Assembly (NCBI RefSeq): GCF_016859285.1
Contig: NC_053406.1
Coordinates: forward strand, 6,335,501 to 6,399,500
Reading direction: 5' to 3'
Length of the DNA: 64,000 nucleotides
From: Xiphias gladius
Lineage: Eukaryota > Chordata > Actinopteri > Istiophoriformes > Xiphiidae
Shown here: one piece after another, positions 41,313 through 55,235 of the stretch
How positions within the stretch are numbered: position 1 is the first letter of the stretch
How the letters are laid out: each line of letters begins with the position of its first letter
Made by a program: the position numbers and the translations under genes
Notes under the pieces: model-generated
What the model saw: the letters and a program-made list of their open reading frames with translations, nothing else
The model's database searches: none
What the model was told of the DNA's origin: nothing

Positions 41313-42197
41313 CTACCAGCCTATAGTATCGTCGTTCATCTTTGATTGATGTTTATCGGTCTTATTGTGTTAGGGAATGTCGTGTATGTTTACTTACTCA
41401 AAAAGTTTACTTAATTCAAGTTTCCTGTTCTAATTGGAAAAACTACTATATAATATGTATCTGAGATTTAAAAACACAAGTACCTTTTTGAGGTTAATAA
41501 TCAATATTTAGGAAGCGTCTTCCTCAACAGTGGTATCACCTTAACTTGAGAAATATCAGACCAACTAAATAAAGTAATGAATGCAAAACTGTTCTTTCTG
41601 TCTGTTACCACGTGTGCATTATTGTTGCCACAAATGCCTTCAATTTAGTCCCCTGAGTGATCAGGGTAAAGAGAGAACAAAAAACAAGAGGACTTAAGAT
41701 GATATCTCTTGGCCATGGAATGAGTTGTGCATATTAAACCAAAGCAAAGTCCTTATAGGAAAGTCACGACCCCGGGGAGTAACTTCAGCTAAAAAGACCA
41801 GGTCCCTATCTACACGATTGGCGAGAGAGCCATAACTTCACTTTCAGTGGTCACTGGGACATCATAACTACATGTCTTGAATCACCAGTCAAACCTGATA
41901 GAAAAGGCTTAAAAAGTTTGCTGACTTTGCCCCAAAATAACTTTTAAAACGCCTTTTTTCTACAGCTAGTACTTCGACTATCCATGCACAAGGTTTCGCA
42001 ACAGCACAATTGGCTTGACATGTTTCCCATTTGGCTGTTATGAAGTAGACAATTGGCTTTTGGGAGGGGGGAGGGGCGGATATGTGTCATACAATAGCCA
42101 TATTTTGTGTTAGGGATTTTTCTATTCAAAATGATCTAAGTGGTTTGTCTCCTCTTGCTGAATTATTTATCCTTTCTTTTCCATCTTCTTCAGGTGA

Positions 42198-43460
<1,263 letters not shown>

Positions 43461-44178
43461 ATGCTCTCTCCTCCTCTTGGTCTTTAATCTTTTCACTTCT
43501 TCCTGCCCTTCCTTCACCAGTCTGTCTCTCCGTCCCTGTGCCCGCCCCTCACTTGCCCCCTTCCTCCCTTTCTCCCTGTGTTAGTAGTGTGTAGAGGAAA
43601 ACTGATTATATTATGAATAAATAAAGTGTATAGTCGTGTTTTTCTTAGTGCTCTCGGCAGCAGACATCTAGGGTACTCTCTTTCTGTGCATGTACCATCT
43701 CTTTGGTGATGAGATCTCCTCAAGCACACGTTTCCTAGTCTGCACTGTTTCTACTCTGACTCTGTGGGGTAATGGATGATTTGTGGATAGGATGAGGAAA
43801 AAGATGGACTGGAACAATGCAAATTTGGGAGGGACAGAAAGGAGGAGAGGATGGTTATTGTCTGCTGGGGGACCCTTGTCTCTTTTTCTGCAGCAAGGTG
43901 CTAGAAGAACTTACCTAGTCCTCTTCTCGTGCTTCCTCTACGCTGCCAGCCTCCACTCAGAAATGTGCAGAAACGAGAGCGTTAGTCTCTGCTCATGAAA
44001 GCCGGGGCTGGAATTTTTGTCCCTGCATGTGTCTGCATGAGTGCTGGCTCTGATCACCACAACAAATTGTATACAATCCATTGGCATCCTTAGAGAAGTT
44101 GATTTATGATTACCATATTAATCATTGCTGTCATTCGTCATGTTAGGTTTTTTTTCCTTCCAAATAAGTCTCATGCAC

Positions 44179-44182
<4 letters not shown>

Positions 44183-44211
<29 letters not shown>
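44183..44211. repeat. poly(T) run
   Basis: Twenty-nine consecutive T. Confidence 0.95.
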
Positions 44212-44823
44212 CACTTCAAATTGTTTGTGGATGACATGGAGATGGGGGGATGAATCAGATTAAAACACTTATAGAGAACAGAAAGTTATTTTTTTCTACT
44301 GAAATGTGATGCTACTGTCTTGTTTTGGCACCAAAGTTTGATCCTCTTGTAGATGCTCTCTTCCTAACCGACAAGTGTTTAACCTCACCTGTTTTTGTGG
44401 TGTTCAAATTGGTTTCATCTAATTATTTAAAGCCAAAGCTTGAGAGCTCAAGGATGGTGTCAGAGACACTTTTTTAACAGTGGCTCATTTTTTTAATAAA
44501 GGACCTTTTTATAACAAAGGTTCATCAAGGTTTGTAATGTTCTCTAAAACCAAAAGCTCTCAAAGTGTGAAAAGGATTTTTTTTAAAAAACAAACAAAAT
44601 AACTGATTAAAATGTATTGTAAATCAGTGTTACATGACAAATAATAATGGTCATGTTTTCTGTATACGTCCCCCCTGTGCTTCTGTTTTTTTTGTTTTGT
44701 TTTTTTGTTTTGTTTTTTTGTTTTTTGTTTTTTTTTCCTCCGGATCAGTTGATCATCTGTATACCGTTTCTCAGGTTGACTTGTCACCCTTTTAACTTAA
44801 TTTTTATTTTTTGCTCTATTTGA

Positions 44824-44831
<8 letters not shown>

Positions 44832-44861
<30 letters not shown>
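44832..44861. repeat. poly(T) run
   Basis: Thirty consecutive T, shortly before the last AATAAA. Confidence 0.95.
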
Positions 44862-44862
<1 letters not shown>

Positions 44863-45100
44863 GAAATGATGATGTTTCAAATAAACAATGTTTGTAATTT
44901 CCAGATTTGTCATATAAGGTGGTAATAAATGGATGTTACACACACACACACACACACTCCCCTGTCTCTCCCCATATTATATAATAGTTATGGGTTATTG
45001 TAAGTTATTATATTTACAGTTAAGACAAAAGCTGAAACAAGGTGATTTTAATAGGATAAGGATCACTGTTCCTCTATCTGTATACCTTCACGATAGTTAT

Positions 45101-45133
45101 ACATGTATATGTATATGTATGTATGTATGTATG

Positions 45134-45206
<73 letters not shown>

Positions 45207-45243
45207 GTATGTATGCATGTGTGTGTATATATGTGTGTGTGTG

Positions 45244-45304
<61 letters not shown>
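45101..45304. repeat. compound (TATG)n-(TA)n-(TG)n microsatellite
   Basis: About 200 bases made almost entirely of alternating purine-pyrimidine steps: gtatgtat, then TA and TG blocks repeated twice. All reading frames through it are artefacts. It could adopt Z-DNA or cruciform forms. Confidence 0.95.
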
Positions 45305-45310
<6 letters not shown>

Positions 45311-48035
45311 TACATGGTAAATGAAAACAATCCATGATAAACATACTGTAAATTAAAGTACTAACATTCCAAGATTCAACTAGATTTCATTGCAATGGCA
45401 ACAACCCTTGCAACTGCAAAATTAGCTCCGTAAAATCTGTTTAATTTTAAAAGAGCAGCTAAAGAAAGAGCTACTCTCAAATGTTTGGAGGGTTGGAAAA
45501 AATGCTACAAGCCTGTTGCACATGTTCACACACCAGGAACAGCCACTCCCAAATCATCAAAGACACTGAATATGAGAGTGTATCACTCTTGTGGTTTCTT
45601 GTACTAGATCCATTTTTCTAGCTCAATAAACACATCTCTCTGTATGTTCTATGAGATCAAGGTTTGGAACCCTAAAGTGGAGTGAGACCCTAATCTCACA
45701 TTGACGCCAGTTATACCACAAGATGGCAGTAAGATACTGTGTAAATTAAACTGTAATAGAAAAATACAAAAATAGGACAGTGTGATGTATAGGTGTTAGA
45801 TGAATGATACATTTAAAATATTTCTGTGTATATGTATGGAAATATGTATTTACCCACAAATAATATTTGTACTTTGAACTAATATTCATCCAATTTACCT
45901 CTGTCCTTTTAACTGAATTTAACAGCAACCCTACCACTTACACATTTTCTTCTGATGATAAAATACTTCTCTGCAGTGATCTCTTTACCCATTGTCCTCT
46001 TCTTGCTGGATAATTTTTTATGAACCTCTCTGTCTCACACACACAAACCCAAACGCACACACAGATACAATTAATATCCCTTTCTGGACTGACATCATTC
46101 CCCTCGTCAGTGTTTAATTTCATCCTTCTACTTCCTTGATTAAAACGGATAAAGCCATGCCCTCAGCTATATTCATTACAATGAAATACACACACACATG
46201 TTCACCCATGTCACTGTGGCCTCAGCCATACTCATTACAATGAAAAACACATAGACAAACAAACATTTAATCAAACACCAGCCTTTAATCCTGTTGTTTT
46301 GAATGGGCACCACGGCTTCGGTGGTATGTACAAGCACAGTCATGTACACACACAAACAAACAGTCAACCAGTCACTTTGCCGGGGTGACGGCCCAGCTCT
46401 GCATCCATCCAGTAAAAGTGTTGTGAAAATCACATTTCAGGTTGCTGTCATTCTGATTAATACAGTAGCTTGAATGTTTTTATTGAGCCAACAAATTCAA
46501 TCGGTCAAATCAATACAACCATTATACAGGAAAGAAGGGTCCGTGCCTTCATCGACTTCATCTGTCTTTTTCCAAATGTGTGCATTTAAGTCACTTTTAA
46601 ACTTGATGTTTCTTTAACACTGTTAAATAAAACTTAATTTGAGACACACTGTAGTACTGTACTTTATTTTACTATTTGATATATATAAATCAATATATAT
46701 ATATATTTTTTTATTTTTTTTCCCCCCAGGAGGTTAGGTCAGGTTTTGCAATCGTACGATTACCACTTGGAGTGGCAGAAGCTGGACGTTTCAATCATTT
46801 ATCCAGCACTTTTGGTTACTGTGACAATAGATATACTAAAGATCAGCCTTACACCTTCCTTTTTATTTTCCACCTATAATCACGTATGTTTACTCCACTA
46901 TCTTTCCATGTCCCTGCCCAAATACCCCCAGTTGGCAACCAGTGGAGTTGGGTATATGTCTAGCTGTTATCATATAATTGCAAAAAGGTTTCATTCATTA
47001 TATATTACCTGAAAAGGTTTATAGTTCTACCAACTGGTATGAAAATGTCACAAACCAAGCCAATGACAAGCCATTCATGTAGTAACTCTTCTCTTCTCTT
47101 CTTTTCACTGAGGAGTTGATTTTTTAACTGTAAAATGTCTCACTAAGTATGTATCTTAGTCTCTTTTCTTTAAAAAAACACAAACCTAAGCAATGTGTAT
47201 CAAGATTGTTTGTTGATGGTATGTGTTTATGTTTAAAAAATAACTATTGATATATCCAATGTGTTGTTATTGAATTATTTAAACTAAATCTATATCAATT
47301 TCAACCTCGAAAATCCCGTGTCACGTGCGCTGTACCCCAGTCCTGTCACAAAATGATGCACATTTTACAAGTTTACAGTGAAAACTGGTTTCACACAATT
47401 AACCAGTTAATTATACACAAAATAATTTCATTTTTTGGATTAAAAGAAGAAAAAAAACCCAGCTAACTCCTAGCTAATCTAACTGTAGGATTACATAGCG
47501 ACATATCAAAAGAAGCATTTCTTTCCGGATTTGGACCTGAATATTGGCATGTGGGACTAGGAGAGCCAGACGTTTGTTGCTCTGAATGAGCCTTAATAAT
47601 GATGAATTGTGATGATTGGATTATCTACCATAGTTTGGCTGAGCAGAATATATTTTCCACCAAGTCTTTGGTTTTACAATTTACAAGCTGTGCTTTCACC
47701 TCAAAATTAGTAAAATAGGAAAAAACAGGCCTATGGTTGCCTTGTGGAAAATTGTAAATTATCATCACTGGATCAAAACCTCCTTTTTTAAATTTGCCAC
47801 TACGCCAGTTAATGCAACTTGAGCCTCTCTGGTTTTTTATGTGCACATTGTATTTTATCTTTGTTCATCAAAAACATGGAGTCATGAAGTAAAGGAGCAT
47901 CATGTGAGACTACGAGGATGTAACCGCTCATAAGCAGTACTCTGCCCTAATTGCTGAGCATATAATGGACCGTTCATGCCCACGCAGATAAATAAGTAAG
48001 TGCATAGGTATTTTTTTTCTAATTATATGTCTTTG

Positions 48036-48038
<3 letters not shown>
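45305..48038. other. non-coding stretch
   Basis: No exon recognised. A CTCF-like ccacaagatggcag is at 45,716-45,729. A short direct duplication of about 30 bases (units near 46,160 and 46,219) shares 'tcattacaatgaaa'. Confidence 0.5.
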
Positions 48039-48086
<48 letters not shown>

Positions 48087-48100
48087 GTGTGTGTGTGTGT
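48039..48100. repeat. (GT)n microsatellite
   Basis: About 60 bases of GT with a single GC interruption. Confidence 0.95.
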
Positions 48101-50129
48101 ACACAACTGTGCGTTCACCTTCCCCAAGGTCTGCGTAGTGGTGCTCCATCTGTGGCACTCAGGGGATTACAGCCAATCTGTCTGTCTGCCGCTCAAAGTG
48201 CTGACCGTCAGACCAGCACCAGATTAACACAGTGCTGGGATTGGGAGGGGTGTGGGGTTGGGGGACGGCGGGTGGAGCATGAGTATGGAGAGATAGGGGT
48301 TGGGTGGAAGAGAGAGGTGGATGGATGTTCAGGAAGAAAGAAAGAGAGAGAGATGTGTATGTGTTGGGAGGAGGTGGGGGGTGGAGAGGGGGTTAGGGGG
48401 CAGGTTGAGAGGACGACCCCAGATTAGTACAAAACTGGTACAGTGTGTGAGTGTGTGTGTGGTGTGTGTTTGTGTGCGTCTTTGGGAAGGGAGGGGGCTG
48501 ATAGACATCGAGTAGAGATGGACAGAAGGGGAAGAATGAAGAGGGACAGATGTATATGGTGCGTTGATGGATGGGGGTCGCATTTAATACAATACTCCAG
48601 TGGAATGAGGAGTTGCTAAAGTAGTTTTTAATAGACAGGAATTTATGAGTGCTGTTAAGGTGGAGGAATAGCAGTAGGTAGAGCTACAGGTGAACTTTAA
48701 AGCTACTGCTTCAGATCCACCTAAATCTGTAAATGTTCAAGCACTGTCCCCTGTTGACACAAATGGGAAGAGGAGCTGGAGACCATATTCCATATGATTA
48801 TCAGAGTGCTGATCTTAGTAAGATTTATGGAAATCTTCCACTACAGCTTTAATGTGAGCAAAAATATTCCCCAAGTGCAGACAGTTGCATTATAAAGGCC
48901 TCAGTTTGTTCAATTGAAAAAGGTTTCAGTATGTGTCCAAGTGTCTAATCAAAAGCAAAAGTGTTATTCCTGCTCTGAGTGTTGATAATCAAAGGCATTG
49001 TACAGAGGAAAACGGTGCACAGTCCGACAACATATGTAGATAAAAAAAAATGTGTTTATACTGTACCTGTTCTGGTTAGCTGTCACTGTAACTTAGGGCA
49101 AAGAGTCTGAGATGGGATGAATGGTACAAATAAGGATGATGGCGCACAGTTCCAGACGGTCTTTCCTTGGAAGCAGTCATAGTGTCGCAGTCAGGTGTAC
49201 ACACACAAAGGGATGGAAGTAGTTGTGTGAAGAATTAAATAAAGAGCTTGAGAAGAGCTCAGACCGTGCTTTACTTTCACACCTCCACACACCTGAGCAA
49301 TCCCCGTGTGAAGTGGGCGTGCTTTTTTCCGATCATCTGCTTCAGAAAATTAAAAAAAATTGTAGGACTCAATGGGCCAGGGGCACAAGTGTCTATAAAG
49401 TATGTGTCCTGAGTAACAACACTCAAAGGAGGCCGAAACACCTGCTGTCACAGAGACGACCAAATGAGGATCTAGCACACACATTTGGACATCCTTGATT
49501 TGATATAGAAGATCAATCCCCGCCTACTTTCACACTTCTGCCAACCTTGCCTGTTGCTACATGAAGTTGATTTTCATATTGTCTTTACCACAAAGGTACA
49601 ACTCGTGCTCCACCCTTAGAGAGGAGGTTTTGGAGGCTTTGATATGATCCAACAAGCACCATGTTTGAAGCATACAGCGGCCTTAAGCATCTAGAAAGCC
49701 TTTTGCTAATGTAACTTCTGTCAACACACCCTGCACTCTTTTCTAAAATTTTCAGTTAAGCATGCAAAAGATTACATTACTATTATGTATGATGGTTTTA
49801 GAGCAAGTACGTAAGCTAGTCAGAAGAGAACCGGATAGTTCTTGAGATTTGAGAGTGTACACTGCATTCATTAACTTATTGTCAGTCGATTTTGGCCAAG
49901 GTAACGTCAAAGTGTAACAGGTAAGGTTGACAGGAGACAAAACTTGTAAGACCAAGGAATACACAAAGTGATACCTACATGATGTTGTCTTGCGACAAAC
50001 AAAAATTAAAATCATCGGGTAGTTAACATCAGTGCTAACTAAACTGAGATTAGGATGGGTTCACCCTCATCTGTCCCTGTGGAGTGAGGAGACAAAGTCC
50101 ATGACTTGCACAAGATGGGAAAGAAAGGG
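48101..50129. other. non-coding stretch with purine-rich part and GGATTA-type sites
   Basis: G- and GA-rich from 48,240 to 48,550. OTX/CRX-type sites occur as GGATTA at 48,164 and AGATTA at 48,221 and 48,421. No exon recognised. Confidence 0.45.
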
Positions 50130-50133
50130 GTGT

Positions 50134-50219
<86 letters not shown>
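50130..50219. repeat. (GT)n microsatellite
   Basis: About 90 bases of GT with one interrupting cg. Confidence 0.95.
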
Positions 50220-50221
<2 letters not shown>

Positions 50222-50261
50222 GTGGAGATTGTAGTCATGGTGGGAGGCTAGGGGCTTGGAC

Positions 50262-50278
50262 GGGGGGGGGGGGGGGGG
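50262..50278. repeat. poly(G) run
   Basis: Seventeen consecutive G, with more G-rich runs at 50,355-50,385. Able to form a G-quadruplex. Confidence 0.95.
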
Positions 50279-50389
50279 TGAGTGGGTTCAGACTACATGA
50301 GCGCACCACTGAGATTATTGTGTACTAGTGCACAAAGGAACATGGTGAGTGTGTGGGGGGGTTGGGTGGGGGTTGGGGGGGGGTAGGGA

Positions 50390-52969
50390 ACCTGAGGGTG
50401 GGGGTGTGTAGAGAATTGCTCCCAGGGATTAACCGTGTTCAGCCATTAGCACAACCTGGTAGTCAACTAGCAACACAGCAGGGTTCAGTACAGCCACACA
50501 CACTGACTAACAAGAAGTGCAGTTAGAGATGAAACATACAGTTATGTGTAGTCGGAAAAACAAGAAAAACAAGACAAAAGGTGCTAAATACTAAGGTCTA
50601 CATGTAGGGTTAGCACAAGTGACCCTTTCATATTATGCATTCATTTGATTCAGTGTTAGTTGCAATTTATCACCTAATAGTCTTATGGCACTTATGGCAA
50701 AAACAGTTTGTACAGTGTGTGATTCCACTTGCTATTCTGTAAATCCGGTGGAAGGGTTTTATTTTAGAAGTGGCTGTGTAACTTTTAAGTTCACGAGAGA
50801 TAGGCCCAAAGTAGGCTGTTAAGGTCGGGGCCTCATAAAAATGTAGGAAACTCATACTATCAATATGTTCTCTGTATAAACACGATGGGGTCAAGACTTT
50901 TTGTTATGACATGAAATAGTGTACGCAGCAAACAAGCTAGCTAGCCGTTGTGCAAAAATACTGTAACTTGCTACACAACAGAGTAAAAAGGTTTCCCAAC
51001 TAGCCTGTTACACTGGTGTCTGACTGAGGTCAGTTACAGCAGCCCAAGTAAAATGTATCTGATCTGGCCCCAGTAATGTCCCAAACTGTAAAAATCCAAA
51101 ACACCAACCAAGCCTTGAAAACATGTTTTGTGTCTGCTCAAGTCACCTCAGGTCCTCTGTTAAAAGTTGCACCAGAACACACCGCATAGACTACGGCTCA
51201 CGGCCAGCTGACCGCCCACGTGCAAGTATGTTCCCATCTATGAAAGACAAAATGATCAAAAGGCTGTATTCCTCTATTTTAACAGTGTCAAACGCAGTGT
51301 TAAAATGACCTGTGATGGCCCGGTCAGGTTATTCCCTACGGGAACATGGGTCAAAACCTAAACATATGAAGAGGATTTTACAAAAATCATTGGAATAAAC
51401 TGGAAAACTGTCATGCATGAGGGACATGGCATGGGAGATAATATTTGTGGTTTTATCTTATCTTTTAAGTGTTGATAAACTAGTTAAATTTTTTAAATAT
51501 ACATCTAGTCCTTCGCGCTCATTGAAAAATCCCGAATCTCCGAGTATAAATATGCAAATGTTTAATTTCAAAAGTTTACCTGCTGTACACAAAGATGTGG
51601 CCTCCTTTACTGAAAAGTCCATGTTGGACCACGATTGGCTGAGATTTTAAACTGAGATCTAAGATGAGCACGGAGACACTCTCCCCCCTTCAGCAGGTGA
51701 ATGTGAAAACAGCCTTCTAGTGTCAAGCTCTGCACAAGCATCATTCTGCACAGTGAAGGTCAAACATCCAGGCGAAGCAACAAAGAGCAAAACAGACTTT
51801 TGAGTGGGAGAGGGACTTTAAGTGTGCCATTAGGAGTGTCATTGGACCGGTTTCATTCATTCCTCCTCATTCCAAACCTCAGTCTTTCTTGCTGTTCACG
51901 ACTGCATTGTACCAGTGTGTGTCCCGATGTGTGTGTATGTGTGTGTGCTGGCCTTTGTCTCTCAAGCCATGTGCCTCTCTAGTCACACTGCCACCAGGAA
52001 CAAGAGGGGAGGGAGAGCAGAACATACACAAGACTTTGCGGACGCACACACACTCACTGTTCATGGTTGTCTCTCTGCAGCTCCTCCTAATGATCAACTT
52101 TAGCATTACATGACACACACAACACAGCCAATAGCACATGTGAATACTAAACAAATTTAAAAATTCACAAAATTACTTGTTGTACTTTTTGCCATTTTTG
52201 CCAGAATATAATTTTTCAAAAAAACTGCATTACAGGTATATGATGAAAGAAAATAGGAAATTTTCTGCTATATAAACAAAAATAGGAAAGTGTGTGAATT
52301 TTTACTTTTTTGTTTGTTTTCTTAAACTTTTTACGAGATTCTATGGAAACACATTTACGACACTTGAAACAAATGATTAAATAATCATTATTAAGTCATT
52401 TTTAAAATACTTTTTCTTATATACCCATACTTATGACATAATAACTCATATCAGTGAAAAATAATTATGTAAAAAAAAACTTGGATGGTTGTTGTTTTTT
52501 TTAAGTGGCAGAAATGGGCCGTCATAAGTTAGTCATGGTTAAGAATTTACAGTACTGTACACGATATTTGGACAAACATGTTAATGGACACTGTGTTATA
52601 ACAGTAAGATTTGCAAATGATGCAAGACATGAAACCGATTCCAGCTCTGAGGCCTTTGTTTTGCTACACAGAAACTCTGTTCCTCTACAACAAAGATATA
52701 GAAATGCATGTATGATTATATCTTTATATAGTCACACACAGTAAATATTTGTGTGAGGGACTGGCCAGCTACCAGTCACAAACAGACTGGCTAATGTGTT
52801 TGTTGTTGGCAGGATGCAGACAAACCAGCATGTAAATAGCCACTGAGTCACGGAGATGAAACAAACATGTTGACTTGTTGTTTTCAGAGGGCGTGTGTGT
52901 GCTCGTACATGCCTGTGTGTGACTGCATGTGTGAGGGCATCAGTGTGTGTCTGACTAATATTTTGTAAC
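50390..52969. other. non-coding stretch
   Basis: Nothing recognisable as an exon. A GGATTA site is at 50,427-50,432. Confidence 0.5.
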
Positions 52970-52975
52970 TTCGTG

Positions 52976-53068
52976 GAGGCGCCCCCTGACCCCTGACCCC
53001 ATCAGTCTGTGATTGGTCTTTGGCTCCGCCATTGGGGATTAGACCATGTTTCCCCACTTTCCATCCCC

Positions 53069-53106
<38 letters not shown>

Positions 53107-53185
53107 TTTCTATTTCTCTTTCTCTTTCTCCCCACATCACATGATCCGTTACATCACGGGATTGAGGTCAGAGCTGGATTAGGGC
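52976..53185. promoter_or_regulatory. candidate regulatory block
   Basis: Several known motif types crowd into about 200 bases. There is a CTCF-like ggcgccccctga (52,978), a direct repeat TGACCC-c-TGACCC (52,987-52,999, DR1 nuclear receptor type), two inverted CCAAT boxes (53,012 and 53,031), and GGATTA sites at 53,036 and 53,176. A (CT)n array (53,071-53,101) lies inside it. It has no coding potential. Function is inferred only from motif density. Confidence 0.35.
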
Positions 53186-53233
53186 GAGCGAGCGAGAAAG
53201 GCAACGCTGGAATTACTGAAAGTGAGGGAGGAG

Positions 53234-53235
<2 letters not shown>

Positions 53236-53287
<52 letters not shown>
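53236..53287. repeat. (GT)n microsatellite
   Basis: About 50 bases of GT, then tttgtttgttc. Confidence 0.95.
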
Positions 53288-53290
<3 letters not shown>

Positions 53291-53915
53291 TTTGTTCAGA
53301 TGGCCCGCATATGAAGAGAGGAAGAGAAAGAGAGAAAAGAAAAGAGAGATGGGAGATAGTGAGAGATTGCAACAAAGAAAGAGGAGCGAGTGCAGGAGGG
53401 CAGGGGGGGGTGAAGATATGCAGGGGTTTATACTAAGAGCAGAGCAGGATTGAACAGTGCAGAGGTCCTGGTGTCATGTCTGATTATCTAACTGCAGTAA
53501 GTGGAGCTCTTTAAGAATAAAACATTTGTAAAGTTGTTTTTCAGAAGATGAAAGATGCAGTCACCATGGAGTAAATCAGATGAAGACAACAGCGGGGGGA
53601 GTGTAGTGGAGTGACAGGGGCAAAGGTCAAAAGCTCATGCTGGAACTCGCAGACTCCACTGTAAGCGTGTCCCCTCACTCAGAGGGAAGGAGTTTCTTTA
53701 CGGTGATGTAAATGTAGTGCCTCTTTAGTTTTTTTTTTTTTTAATATTATCCCCATTGCATACAATAGCCTATAATCTATATTAAGTGATGATAAGGGAG
53801 AACAAAGTAGAAAGTCATGCTGTTTTCTTAATTTGTAAATTAATTCATCATGCTTTGATAACAATCAACATGATGAATTATTATTGATTCATTTTGTTTC
53901 ACCAATGACCGAAAT

Positions 53916-54177
53916 CAGGGGTTCCCAGCCTTTCTGTCCTGTGACCCCTCATCGCTGGGTGTAACCTGTTCAACCAAAGAGTGATCCCGAAGAGATGAAT
54001 TATCCAGTCGAAAATGGAAAGGAGTGGAGGAAAGTCGAATAAAATAAACACCATTTTGTCTGTGGTGGACATGTAAATTTATTTCCTCCTTTCTATACTG
54101 TTGTTCAGTTCATGACCCCCTCAGATTTCTTTTGCAACTACTTGTCGGCGTCCTGACCCCCAGTTTGGGAACTTCTG
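53916..54177. mobile_element. hAT-type MITE
   Basis: The left end caggggttcccagcct and the right end (reverse complement cagaagttcccaaact) form terminal inverted repeats of about 16 bases with a few mismatches. Inside are 'cctgtgacccctcat' near the left and 'cctgacccccag' near the right. It is non-coding and about 262 bases long. The flanking 8-mers do not match, so the target duplication has decayed. Confidence 0.65.
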
Positions 54178-55177
54178 ATCTACTTTAAATAGAAAGAGAA
54201 ATTATCAGTGAAGTGAGCACGTACCTTGCCACCACATCTCTTCTTCTAGATCCCTCCTCTCTATGTGTATCTTTTACCACCTTATTTCATCAGCGGTTTC
54301 CGGTCTCTCAGTCCTTTCTCTTTTTTTGGTGGGTTGCATGTTGTTTTTGATAGTTGATAGTTATAAACGTTGATGACAGAGAGTGAACAGAGGTAAAGTA
54401 TTACATAATGAGGTTTATTTTTGTGGTCAGTTCGACACATCCTGGATAGAAAAATGCAATCCAGAGCAAATTTGTACAAGACGGAAAAACGAAAGAAACA
54501 AAAAGTATCTGATACCGTTAAATTACACCACAGTGTTTTTGTCTTGGTAAACACTTGGGATCCTAAACTGACCGCGCACTGGGACGTCAGAGATCAGGTC
54601 GAACCTGAGAAAGCTGGACTACAGATGAGCGTGCATCACACTGGCATGAATCTGGAACTGGAGGACCTGCCTGGTCCTGGGGCTCCTCTGGCCTGCAGTG
54701 CAACCAAGGTAGAGACAGCCACACGAGCAAGGAAATATGGCTCTGACATTGCTCTCTTTAGGGTTTTTTTTTAATTTTGATAATTTAAAGTGAAAAGAAA
54801 TAGAGCACATGAAACCCTGGTGAGCAGCATCAGTATTCCTTTACTTTTCCTTTAAAACCTTAAGTTTCATCTTCCTATACTACTTGTACTGTACATGCTG
54901 ATGTTGGTGAACTTAATCTGCGTTATGTCAGGGTTTTGTTGGTTTTTTTGTGTTTTTTTTTTTTTGTGCTATTTTTCTTCGCAAGAGGTCAAAGTTTAAT
55001 TAACGCTGTTTCATGTCCCATGATGCACTGGGCCTGTGAGAGCATCTGTCACAGAGGGAACATTGGAACCAATTTGTCATCTGGAGAGGGAAAAGGCCTT
55101 AATCCTGCAGATGAAACGAGAAATGTCCAGAGAAAGATGGACATATAAGTGGAGAGATGATGAGGAGAGAGTGACAG
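54178..55177. other. non-coding stretch
   Basis: A 117-codon open frame at 54,421-54,774 has no recognised homologue. Confidence 0.5.
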
Positions 55178-55235
55178 CATGGAGAAGAAGAGGAGGAGGA
55201 GGAGGAAGAGGAGGACGAGAAGGAGGAGGAAGAGG
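55178..55235. repeat. purine-rich (GGA)n tract
   Basis: Nearly pure A/G with agg and gga repeats, giving Arg/Gly-rich artefact frames. Confidence 0.8.

Larger units (their letters stand above)
43461..44884 (+). other. H3.3 gene 2 3' UTR with alternative poly(A) signals
   Basis: AATAAA occurs at 43,616-43,625 (two overlapping), 44,495-44,500 and 44,879-44,884, so short and long 3' UTRs are possible. The long form would include T runs at 44,183-44,211 and 44,832-44,861 and a tttttgttttg array near 44,690-44,735. Confidence 0.5.

Noticed and set aside
45063-45344. Long Tyr/Ile/Val/Cys and Thr/His open frames
   Set aside because: They are translations of TA/TG/CA microsatellites on both strands. 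The same holds for frames at 7,336-7,753, 48,000-48,230, 50,030-50,330, 53,150-53,450, 57,690-58,240 and 62,599-62,845.
52548-52561. Palindromic 'tacagtactgta' resembling part of miR-101
   Set aside because: The match ends after the palindrome, and I see no extended hairpin.
54421-54774. 117-codon frame followed by a GT
   Set aside because: The peptide matches no family I know. The last third looks somewhat coding-like, but there is no clear acceptor and no neighbouring exon.
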